The position numbers were made by a program, and so were the translations under genes. The notes below the pieces were generated by a model. It was not told the origin of the DNA and ran no database searches. It worked only from the letters and a program-made list of their open reading frames with translations. From positions 1-14,288 of the forward strand of contig JARIHB010000175.1 in assembly GCA_029288515.1 (NCBI GenBank): a stretch of 14,288 bases of DNA. The letters are read 5' to 3'. This DNA comes from Candidatus Saccharimonadota bacterium (GTDB taxonomy: Bacteria; Patescibacteriota; Saccharimonadia; Saccharimonadales; UBA4665). This document shows, one piece after another, positions 5,534 to 11,796 of the stretch (positions within the stretch are counted from its first letter, which is position 1; each line of letters opens with the position of its first letter).

Positions 5534-6379
5534 TTATGGTGACACGATCCATTCGTTCATGTGTACGAGAGGCATAAGGTCCTCTTCTAGTACTACGTCG
5601 AAGCCGGCTGCGAAGCTTTGCTGAAGGTAGTGCTCGCGGGCTACAGTGTCGTGCAGCGCTCGGTCGCATATGCGTATGCGCAGCACATGCTCGCTACCCT
5701 CGGCCATATCAACATCCTGCAGGCTGTCACCAATTAGAATGGTACACGGACGTTGGGCGCGAATGGCCTTTAACTCGCCATTGCCTTGCTCGCGTTTATT
5801 CAAGACATGTACCATGCTGTCACGGTCCCACCCCAGAATGCGGCCATCGTCAGCCAGTGCTAACCGAGTGGATAGTATAAGGCTGGGGTGTATGGTGCGC
5901 TTGGCACAGATAACTTCAATAACGTCACAAACGCCGGCGGATAGAATGACCGTGGGTATACCGGCCGTTTCACAGTCCTTGAATAGTTTGGTAGTGCCAT
6001 CACGTAATTGCACATTGCGGGCGGCCGCTTCGATTTGATGCATATACACCGGATGATCGACGTACAACTGCAGGGCGGAGTTCCACCACCTCAGGGCGTC
6101 AGTTTCTGTAAGCTCTCCGGATAGTTCTTTAGGTTGATAGGTAGCGCGCAAGTCATACATGGCCTGTCTGCCTACTTCGGGTAACAGACCATGTAATATG
6201 TACCAGGTAGTGATATCTTCGCCGGTGTGCTTGCTGGTAGTAAGCGTGCGGTCAAAGTCGAATACATACGATACGCAGTCAGGGCCGGTCTGAGCAAAAG
6301 AGACCAGCTTGCGCTGGACAGTTGCGGGGTCACTGCATATAAAGCCCGCCGGATTGTTTGGATTGAATGGTGTAGCCAT
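5534..6379 (-). CDS. HAD-superfamily phosphatase resembling cytosolic 5'-nucleotidase III (UMPH-1)
   Basis: A 281-residue protein. HAD motif I is VFDFDRTLT with nucleophile D41 and D43; motif II is the Ser of ILSAGVCDVIEV; the lysine of VLNKRE and GDSLQDVDMAEG supply motifs III and IV. The run SAGxxDVIE, HPSLILSTR, GRILGW and HVLNK parallels eukaryotic NT5C3, which removes phosphate from UMP and CMP, so a pyrimidine nucleotidase or related small-phosphate hydrolase is likely. The substrate is unproven. The frame is open to 6472, but I chose the ATG at 6377-6379: the extra 31 residues look non-coding and cover the divergent gene's promoter region. Neighbouring genes are all of chromosomal type, so this marks the left edge of the conserved part of the window. 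Confidence 0.82.
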   Translation of the reverse strand: MATPFNPNNPAGFICSDPATVQRKLVSFAQTGPDCVSYVFDFDRTLTTSKHTGEDITTWYILHGLLPEVGRQAMYDLRATYQPKELSGELTETDALRWWNSALQLYVDHPVYMHQIEAAARNVQLRDGTTKLFKDCETAGIPTVILSAGVCDVIEVICAKRTIHPSLILSTRLALADDGRILGWDRDSMVHVLNKREQGNGELKAIRAQRPCTILIGDSLQDVDMAEGSEHVLRIRICDRALHDTVAREHYLQQSFAAGFDVVLEEDLMPLVHMNEWIVSP

Positions 6380-6485
6380 GACAGTTCTGAACACACAGTC
6401 TACGATGTTATGTCTGTTGAGTAAAGCGTTTGCAGAACCTATGTTCCGAAAAGAATATGGCACCATAGTCAAAGCTGCCGTTCCC

Positions 6486-6494
6486 TGTTACAAT
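6486..6494 (+). promoter_or_regulatory. Extended -10 promoter for the small beta-rich gene
   Basis: TG, one base, then TACAAT (6489-6494) matches the extended -10 consensus closely. A second TACAAT lies at 6501-6506 without the TG. The first would start transcription near 6501, giving a leader of about 24 bases that contains AGGAG (6511-6515) at a workable distance from the ATG at 6525. Confidence 0.5.
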
Positions 6495-6524
6495 GGAATG
6501 TACAATACAGAGGAGACAGAGGAT

Positions 6525-6962
6525 ATGGCAGCACAAGTATATGATTTTTCGGGCGTATGGCTCAGTACGTATAGCTTTGTAAGCGGCTTGACCGGCAAGA
6601 AGACGGTGACTGATCACTACGTTACTCTGCATCGCAAAGGTAACCAGTTGGTGGCAGAGAGCATACCGAACATGCAGGGATCATACATGATGGGACGTTT
6701 TACACTCGACGGTCGCATCGCTACTGGCTACTACCACAGCGAGAACTCTCCGAAAAGCTCGCACAAAGACGCGGTATACAATGGTGCTGCGCAATTGTTA
6801 CTTGATGAGGATGGCAAGGCGTTACGCGGCAAGTACGTCGGGTACGGCAACAAGCTAGAAATCAAGACCGGCGACTGGCAGATTGTACACGTCGGCCAGC
6901 ACAAACCGGCTGACGCCCAACAGAAGTCGGATACATTCAGGCATCCGGTCGAGGATCATTAA
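6525..6962 (+). CDS. Small beta-rich protein of unknown function
   Basis: A 145-residue soluble protein. Its pattern of short strands separated by Gly/Asp/Asn turns (FSGVWLSTYSF, DHYVTLHRKGNQLVAES, GSYMMGRFTLDGRIATGYYH, AAQLLLDEDGKALRGKYVGYG, TGDWQIVHVG) suggests a small barrel or calycin-like fold. The conserved-looking W near the start and the closing G-D-W-Q would sit as in such barrels. No signal peptide or membrane segment is visible. The frame is open back to 6309, but the ATG at 6525 has a Shine-Dalgarno (AGGAG) and a promoter just before it. The gene stands alone, divergent from the HAD gene and closed by a terminator. I do not recognise the family; a small ligand-binding protein is a guess. 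Confidence 0.65.
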   Translation: MAAQVYDFSGVWLSTYSFVSGLTGKKTVTDHYVTLHRKGNQLVAESIPNMQGSYMMGRFTLDGRIATGYYHSENSPKSSHKDAVYNGAAQLLLDEDGKALRGKYVGYGNKLEIKTGDWQIVHVGQHKPADAQQKSDTFRHPVEDH

Positions 6963-6988
6963 TAGTACGACGTTTCGCTCGAGGCTAC

Positions 6989-7011
6989 AAAAATGTCCCC
7001 AGGACATTTTT
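6989..7011 (+). terminator. Perfect hairpin with T-run, abutting the tRNA
   Basis: AAAAATGTCC (6989-6998) and GGACATTTTT (7002-7011) pair perfectly over 10 bp around a 3-base loop, ending in five Ts. It fits a rho-independent terminator for the gene ending at 6962, and its A-run would let it work on the other strand too. The last T is followed directly by the first base of the tRNA. Confidence 0.65.
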
Positions 7012-7087
7012 GGGGTATTAGCTCATTTGGTAGAGCGCCTGCATCGCACGCAGGAGGTGGGCGGTTCGAATCCGCCATACTCCACCA
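7012..7087 (+). tRNA. tRNA-Ala (anticodon CGC)
   Basis: Seventy-six bases fold as a complete tRNA. The acceptor stem is GGGGTAT with ATACTCC and contains the G3-U70 pair that marks alanine tRNAs. The D stem is GCTC with GAGC, and the anticodon stem is CCTGC with GCAGG around loop ATCGCAC, with anticodon CGC at 7045-7047. The variable loop has five bases, and the T stem is GGCGG with CCGCC around TTCGAAT. The CCA end is encoded (7085-7087). It decodes GCG. No promoter of its own is clear; TACAAA at 6986-6991 is the only fair -10 and would start the transcript inside the preceding hairpin. Confidence 0.96.
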
Positions 7088-7089
7088 TT

Positions 7090-7143
7090 ACGTATCATAC
7101 TAAACAGACGCCCACCAACGGACGTCTGTTTAGTATGATACGT
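7090..7143. repeat. Perfect 21-bp inverted repeat with 12-base loop after the tRNA
   Basis: The left arm (7090-7110) begins ACGTATCATACTAAAC and the right arm (7123-7143) is its exact reverse complement; the loop is CCCACCAACGGA. It begins two bases after the tRNA CCA and ends one base before the -35 box of the ABC operon. There is no T-run on either side, so it is not a standard terminator. It may end or process the tRNA transcript by structure alone, bind a dimeric regulator, or be a remnant of a mobile element. Confidence 0.85.
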
Positions 7144-7144
7144 G

Positions 7145-7173
7145 TTGACGTCGTAAGCAGAGACAGCGATAAT
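7145..7173 (+). promoter_or_regulatory. Promoter of the ABC exporter operon
   Basis: TTGACG (7145-7150) and GATAAT (7168-7173) each match consensus at five of six positions and are exactly 17 bases apart. Transcription should start at about 7180-7181, which is the A of the ATG of the first gene, so the mRNA is probably leaderless. Consistent with that, no Shine-Dalgarno precedes the ATG. Confidence 0.7.
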
Positions 7174-7180
7174 CAAGCAC

Positions 7181-7909
7181 ATGCATGATGCCGTACCGTC
7201 AGCTGCAATTCAGGGCCACCAGCTCACAGTGGTTCGCGGTAACTTTTCGGCGCTCCAGGAAGTATCATTTGCTATTTCCCCCGGCAGCATTACTGGACTG
7301 TTGGGGCCGAGCGGTTCTGGCAAGACGACACTTATGCGGGCTATCATGGGTGTGCAGGCGATCACTTCTGGGACGGTACAGGTATTGGACCAGCCAGCCG
7401 GCAGCGAGGTGCTGCGTAAGAGTATTGGCTATGTTACGCAAGCACCGGCGATATATGATGACCTCACTACTCGTCAGAATGTGCAGTATTTTGCCACTAT
7501 ACTAGGTGTAGACGATGCCGAAACCGACCAGGTGATAGGCGTTGTTGATCTTACCCCTCAGAAGGATCAGCTGGCTGGTTCGCTTTCCGGTGGCCAGCGG
7601 GCACGGGTGAGCTTGGCGGTCGCACTTCTGGGCAATCCAGAAGTGCTTATACTTGACGAACCGACGGTCGGCCTTGATCCGGTGCTGCGCCAGTCGTTAT
7701 GGCAGCTATTCCGAAAGCTAGCCGCCGAAGGGCATACTTTGCTGGTATCAAGCCATATAATGGACGAGGCCGAACAGTGTGAGCATGTATTGCTGTTGCG
7801 CGAAGGGCAGGTGCTATATGGTGGCACGAAAGCCGGATTACTAACTACAACGCATACCAGGAACGTCGAAAAGGCATTCTTGAAATTAGCAGGAGCACGT
7901 CATGAATAG
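7181..7909 (+). CDS. ABC transporter ATP-binding protein (ABC-2 exporter type)
   Basis: A 242-residue ATPase with all family motifs: Walker A GPSGSGKTT (42-50), Q-loop Q87 in YVTQAP, signature LSGGQ (135-139), Walker B VLILDEP with E160, D-loop GLDP and switch H192 in VSSHIMDEAE. This is the single-domain form that pairs with an ABC-2 membrane subunit, encoded by the next gene, whose start it overlaps by eight bases. Two copies of each would form an exporter driven by ATP hydrolysis at the cytoplasmic face. Drugs, lipids or polysaccharides are typical cargo, and nothing here singles one out. The ATG at 7181 fits the promoter as a leaderless start. Confidence 0.95.
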   Translation: MHDAVPSAAIQGHQLTVVRGNFSALQEVSFAISPGSITGLLGPSGSGKTTLMRAIMGVQAITSGTVQVLDQPAGSEVLRKSIGYVTQAPAIYDDLTTRQNVQYFATILGVDDAETDQVIGVVDLTPQKDQLAGSLSGGQRARVSLAVALLGNPEVLILDEPTVGLDPVLRQSLWQLFRKLAAEGHTLLVSSHIMDEAEQCEHVLLLREGQVLYGGTKAGLLTTTHTRNVEKAFLKLAGARHE

Positions 7910-8639
7910 CGGGCGTACATTGGCCACGGCACGGCGGGTGCTGCAGCAGCTGATTCATGATCACCGGACACTAGGGCTGTTATTTGTGGTACCGCTGGTG
8001 CTGCTGGGCTTACTGTGCTGGATATACCAGGACACACCGGTGATGTTTGACCGCATCGGGCCGGCACTGCTGGGTATTTTTCCGTTTGTGGTGATGTTTC
8101 TGGTGACGTCAATTGCTACGCTGCGCGAGCGGTCATCGGGAACATTGGAACGGCTGCTTACTATGCCGATCGCCAAGCTTGACATACTCATGGGATACGC
8201 GTTGAGTTTTGGTTTGCTGGCGGTACTGCAGGCTGTACTGGCTAGTGTATTTTCGGTGTATGTGTTGGGTATGGACGTTACCGGGCCATTGTGGTTTTTA
8301 ATTATCGTGGCGCTTGCTGATGCGGTGCTAGGCTGTACACTCGGCTTATTCGCCAGCGCCTTCGCACGGACAGAATTCCAGGCAGTGCAATTTATGCCTG
8401 CGTTTGTGTTGCCCCAGGTGCTGTTATGTGGTCTGTTGGTGCCAGTATTGCAACTGCCTACGGTGCTGCACTGGCTGGCTAACTGTTTGCCGCTTACCTA
8501 TGCAGTGGACGCGATGACCCGTCTGGGAGTTGATCAGGGCGTGACATTTAGAGAGATATGGGATGTAATCGTTGTTGCTATATTTGCACTGCTTGCAGTA
8601 CTGTTGGGTGCCGCCACCTTGCATCGGCAGACAAAATAA
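7902..8639 (+). CDS. ABC-2 type transporter permease
   Basis: A 245-residue membrane protein with about six hydrophobic segments. The ABC-2 hallmark RERSSGTLERLLTMPI lies at residues about 75-90 after the second membrane segment, and the later stretch AFARTEFQAVQF, VLPQVLLCGLLVPV and LPLTYAVDAM is typical of DrrB/YadH-like subunits. It is the membrane partner of the ATPase just upstream, with eight bases of overlap pointing to coupled translation. AGGAG (7890-7894) supports the start. Substrate unknown. Confidence 0.92.
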   Translation: MNSGRTLATARRVLQQLIHDHRTLGLLFVVPLVLLGLLCWIYQDTPVMFDRIGPALLGIFPFVVMFLVTSIATLRERSSGTLERLLTMPIAKLDILMGYALSFGLLAVLQAVLASVFSVYVLGMDVTGPLWFLIIVALADAVLGCTLGLFASAFARTEFQAVQFMPAFVLPQVLLCGLLVPVLQLPTVLHWLANCLPLTYAVDAMTRLGVDQGVTFREIWDVIVVAIFALLAVLLGAATLHRQTK

Positions 8640-8651
8640 CAGCACATAGCA

Positions 8652-8660
8652 TGCTACAAT
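8652..8660 (+). promoter_or_regulatory. Extended -10 promoter with leaderless start
   Basis: TG, one base, then TACAAT (8655-8660) lies six bases before the ATG at 8667, so transcription would begin on or beside the start codon. No Shine-Dalgarno and no clear -35 are present. Confidence 0.5.
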
Positions 8661-8666
8661 ACCAGC

Positions 8667-9566
8667 ATGTCTGTAAAACTTTCGAAACGCAATTTGTTAC
8701 TTGGTCTGTACATCGCTGGCGCTGCGCTGCTGGCAGTGACGGGCGTGCTGTGGTGGGATCATCGTAATACATCACCGGAACGGGTGTTCTGGGGTACAGT
8801 ACGCCAGGGTATGATGACGTCTGGGGTTACGGTGGAGACGAAGCAAAGCGGCACTGGTTCGTCGCTGCATCAGACGGTTCAGTACTCAATGGGCGGTCAG
8901 GCAGCGGTGCATACGCTTACAAACCTCGTGCAAGGGGGTACTACTATCATTGATGAAGCCGTTGCTACACCGGCCGCCGATTATACCCGTTACACGAGCA
9001 TTAAGACTGACCAAAAGACAGCCAGTGGCAAAACAATGGATTTCTCTAAGGTGCTTGGCATATGGGCAAAATCAGGCGGCGACAGTGGGCAACAATTGCC
9101 GCAGGCTATCCTAGGCACTAATCTACCCCTTGGTGGCGTAGTCATACCACTTGCCCAGTTACAACCGGCTCAGCGCGATAAGCTGTATAGTCAAATTCAG
9201 AAAGATGGCTTATATGATATCTCGTTCAAAGATGTCACCGCATCCCACAAGGACGGCCGCCTGGTATACACCTATAAAGTGAGCATCCAGCCCGAAAAGT
9301 ATGCCACGATGATGAAGCAATTCGGCAAAAGCACCGGCCTGCATATGCTGGATGCGCTGAATCCTGAACAATATGCGGGGCAACCGGCCTTTACAGTTGT
9401 ACTGACAATTGATGCCCGCGCACATCAATTGGTAAGTGCCGCCTCCGAGGATGGCAATATTAAGCAGACCTATACTGCTTACGACATGCCTGCCATCATC
9501 ACCGTGCCTACTCATGCTATTTCCAGCACCGAAATGCAAAAGCGTTTGCAAGAATTACAACAATAA
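8667..9566 (+). CDS. Membrane-anchored extracytoplasmic protein, unknown function
   Basis: A 299-residue protein. Residues about 10-30 (LLLGLYIAGAALLAVTGVLWW) form one membrane segment after a basic start (KLSKR), so the remaining 265 residues lie outside the cytoplasmic membrane. There is no lipobox cysteine. The outer part has strand-rich stretches (LVYTYKVSIQPEKYATMMKQ, AFTVVLTIDARAHQLVSAAS) and an end motif YTAYDMPAIITVPTHA, reminiscent of the curved beta-sheet proteins of the LppX/LolA type that carry lipids, though I see no diagnostic motif. It follows the ABC exporter by 27 bases but has its own promoter. A periplasmic or wall-side helper of the exporter is possible. Confidence 0.75.
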   Translation: MSVKLSKRNLLLGLYIAGAALLAVTGVLWWDHRNTSPERVFWGTVRQGMMTSGVTVETKQSGTGSSLHQTVQYSMGGQAAVHTLTNLVQGGTTIIDEAVATPAADYTRYTSIKTDQKTASGKTMDFSKVLGIWAKSGGDSGQQLPQAILGTNLPLGGVVIPLAQLQPAQRDKLYSQIQKDGLYDISFKDVTASHKDGRLVYTYKVSIQPEKYATMMKQFGKSTGLHMLDALNPEQYAGQPAFTVVLTIDARAHQLVSAASEDGNIKQTYTAYDMPAIITVPTHAISSTEMQKRLQELQQ

Positions 9567-9574
9567 GTATTACA

Positions 9575-10327
9575 ATGCAAGTAGTTGTCGACTCACTACT
9601 GACTCACTACGAAACGGCGGGCAAAGGGAAGCTGTTAGTGTTGTTGCATGGGTGGGGCGACAGTGCGGCCGGTATGAAATCCCTCCAGCAAGCACTGGCT
9701 AAGCATTATACGGTCATTGCCCTCGACTTGCCGGGATTCGGCAGCACCGAATCGCCGCACGGCGTATGGGGTCTGAACGATTATGCGGTTTTCGTAGCTC
9801 ATTTTTTACACAAAATCAACGCCGGACCCGTCGGGGTGCTGGTTGGCCATTCTAACGGCGGCGGCATTGCGCTGCGGGGCTTGGGCAACGGCTCGTTGCA
9901 AGCTGATAGGTTAGTTTTATTAGCAAGCGCCGGTATTCGCGGCGAATATAAGGGCCGCATCAAGGCCTTACGCTATGCAGCTAAGGCGGCCAAAGCAATA
10001 GTTACCCCCTTGCCTAAAAGCGTGCGGCGGCGTATTCGCAAAAGGGCCTACCACGTTATAGGTTCTGACATGCTCGTGGCCGAGCATCTGCAGGAAACGT
10101 TTAAAAAAGTAGTTACTGACGATACACGGGCTGATGCCCAAAGCCTGAGCATACCAACGTTGCTGATTTACGGTGAGCAGGACGAGGCAACGCCCGTACG
10201 TTTTGGCGAAATGTATCACCAGTACATCACTGATTCAACATTGGAGATACTGCCTGGCGCCGGACATTTTGTGCATGTAGAGCGCTTGCATGAAGTAGTG
10301 CGGGCAATTGAGGAGTTTGCAGCATGA
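9575..10327 (+). CDS. Alpha/beta hydrolase
   Basis: A 250-residue alpha/beta-hydrolase-fold protein. The oxyanion strand LLVLLHGWGDS (20-30), DLPGFGSTES (51-60), the nucleophile elbow VGHSNGG with S93, the acid D203 in LLIYGEQDEATP and the base H231 in GAGHFVHVE are all in place. Residues about 125-165 are a very basic cap (KGRIK, KSVRRRIRKRAYH). There is no signal peptide, so it acts in the cytoplasm; the basic cap could bind acidic membranes. Substrate unknown: ester or C-C bond hydrolysis are both usual for this group. It begins eight bases after the preceding gene and shares ATGA with the next, so it belongs with the MurF-like ligase. Confidence 0.92.
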   Translation: MQVVVDSLLTHYETAGKGKLLVLLHGWGDSAAGMKSLQQALAKHYTVIALDLPGFGSTESPHGVWGLNDYAVFVAHFLHKINAGPVGVLVGHSNGGGIALRGLGNGSLQADRLVLLASAGIRGEYKGRIKALRYAAKAAKAIVTPLPKSVRRRIRKRAYHVIGSDMLVAEHLQETFKKVVTDDTRADAQSLSIPTLLIYGEQDEATPVRFGEMYHQYITDSTLEILPGAGHFVHVERLHEVVRAIEEFAA

Positions 10328-11763
10328 TTCGGGGCCTGCTGAGTTTGTTCTCCTGGAATTATCCGCGCGTGTTGGTGTATATGTTGCAGAATACCGAATA
10401 TCACGCCGGCCCCTATCTGAAGTGGTTTTGGCACACCACACACTTTGAGCGCGTTATGTACCGACGCACCTTGGAGCCGACTATGGCAGCGCGTATGCTA
10501 TTGTTGGCGCTCCGTGCCGGCATGGCAAGTGAGATTTTTATCGGAGCCGGCCTTATATACCTGTGGTGGCAATACGACCTAACCGGGGGGTTGGAATTCG
10601 GCGCGGCTTTACTGCTGGCATACCCGGTAGTGTGGGCGCACCTGGTGGTGGTGCCGCTGGCATTAGGGAGGATGCTTGTGGTACGACCGCGACAGTGGCG
10701 CACAATTCAGGCCTCACGTGCCATTTTTACGTCCTTTAAGGGCATAAAGATCGCTGTCGCTGGCAGCTATGGGAAAACAAGTATGAAAGAGCTGCTGCTG
10801 ACGGTGCTGAGCGAAGGCAAAAAGGTCGCTGCTACGCCAGCGAACAAGAATGTGGCAATCTCGCATGCCCATTTTGCGTATTCGCTGGCCGGTGACGAAG
10901 ACATACTTATTATTGAATATGGCGAGGGTGAACCGGGTGATGTGCGCCGATTCGCCGCCATTACACAGCCAACGCACGCTGTAATCACCGGTATCGCACC
11001 GGCCCATCTCGATCGTTATAAGACGCTCGAGGCCGCGGCCAGAGATATTTTTCACGTAGCTGACGTGGTGCCGAAGGACCATGTGTACATAAACGGCGAA
11101 TCGCCGGACGCGCTGCCGTTTGTTACGCCGGGCCAGCAATTATATAGCGAAAAAAATGCCCTAGGATGGAAGATAAGCGGTGTACGCGTAAATCTGGATG
11201 GTACTCATTTTACGATGCGCAAAGGCAAGCACACGCTACAGCTGCAGAGCGGACTGTTGGGCAGGCATCAGGTAGGACCGTTGGCGCTTGTGGCGGCGTT
11301 GGCGCATGAGCTGGGCCTGACCGACGCGCAGATTCAAGCCGGCATTGCCAAGACCCATCCTTTTGAACACCGTATGCAAGCGTACCAGCTGAGTGGTGCT
11401 TGGGTGATTGACGATACCTATAATGGTAATATCGAGGGTGTCCGGGCCGGCACGGCCTTACTCAGGGAACTGCCGGGTAAGCGCAAAGTGTATATTACGC
11501 CAGGTCTCGTTGATCAGGGCAAGGATACTGAGGCGGTACACGAGCGTATGGGCGTTTTAATCGCTGAAGCTCATCCTGACGTCGTAGTGCTCATGCATCA
11601 TTCAGTGACTGCTGCCATAGAGCGTGGCCTTACACAGGCGGGCTATGCGGGCGAGTTGATGATCGAGAACGATCCGTTGTACTTTTATACAAACCTCAAC
11701 TTGTTTATCGCCACTGGCGACCTTGTAGTAATGCAAAACGATTGGCCTGATAACTACGCATGA
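10324..11763 (+). CDS. murF: MurF-like Mur ligase with membrane-anchored N-terminus
   Basis: A 479-residue protein. The Mur ligase core starts near residue 140: ATP loop GSYGKTS (147-153), E198 in IIEYGEGEPG, PTHAVITGIAPAHLD with H228, GRHQVGP, HRMQAY, and the MurF-type V-I-D-D-T-Y-N-G-N (361-369). MurF joins D-Ala-D-Ala to the UDP-MurNAc-tripeptide in the cytoplasm. Instead of the usual domain 1, which binds the UDP end, residues 1-140 hold two membrane segments (about 68-82 and 92-118) and a basic lead, so the enzyme is tied to the membrane. No lysine lies between K233 and K251, where Mur ligases normally carry the carbamoylated Lys. Its start overlaps the hydrolase stop (ATGA), and Ddl lies downstream. 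MurF is likely; a related ligase with another amide-forming role cannot be excluded. Confidence 0.82.
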   Translation: MIRGLLSLFSWNYPRVLVYMLQNTEYHAGPYLKWFWHTTHFERVMYRRTLEPTMAARMLLLALRAGMASEIFIGAGLIYLWWQYDLTGGLEFGAALLLAYPVVWAHLVVVPLALGRMLVVRPRQWRTIQASRAIFTSFKGIKIAVAGSYGKTSMKELLLTVLSEGKKVAATPANKNVAISHAHFAYSLAGDEDILIIEYGEGEPGDVRRFAAITQPTHAVITGIAPAHLDRYKTLEAAARDIFHVADVVPKDHVYINGESPDALPFVTPGQQLYSEKNALGWKISGVRVNLDGTHFTMRKGKHTLQLQSGLLGRHQVGPLALVAALAHELGLTDAQIQAGIAKTHPFEHRMQAYQLSGAWVIDDTYNGNIEGVRAGTALLRELPGKRKVYITPGLVDQGKDTEAVHERMGVLIAEAHPDVVVLMHHSVTAAIERGLTQAGYAGELMIENDPLYFYTNLNLFIATGDLVVMQNDWPDNYA

Positions 11764-11796
11764 CGACCGTCTGCGTTTTACAGCAGTTCGTCATGC
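11758..11796 (+). terminator. Hairpin between convergent genes, candidate terminator
   Basis: GCATGACGA (11758-11766) and TCGTCATGC (11788-11796) pair perfectly, with a second inner stem CTGC/GCAG, and are followed by TTTT on the + strand. It starts inside the last codons of the MurF-like gene and covers the end of the minus-strand gene. It could stop + strand transcription; the T-run is short. Confidence 0.45.

Noticed and set aside
6380..6472. Upstream extension of the HAD phosphatase by 31 residues
   Set aside because: The sequence does not look like part of the family and would run into the divergent promoter region; the ATG at 6379 gives a normal length.
6309..6524. Upstream extension of the small beta-rich protein
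   Set aside because: It overlaps the HAD gene start on the other strand, and the ATG at 6525 has its own Shine-Dalgarno and promoter.
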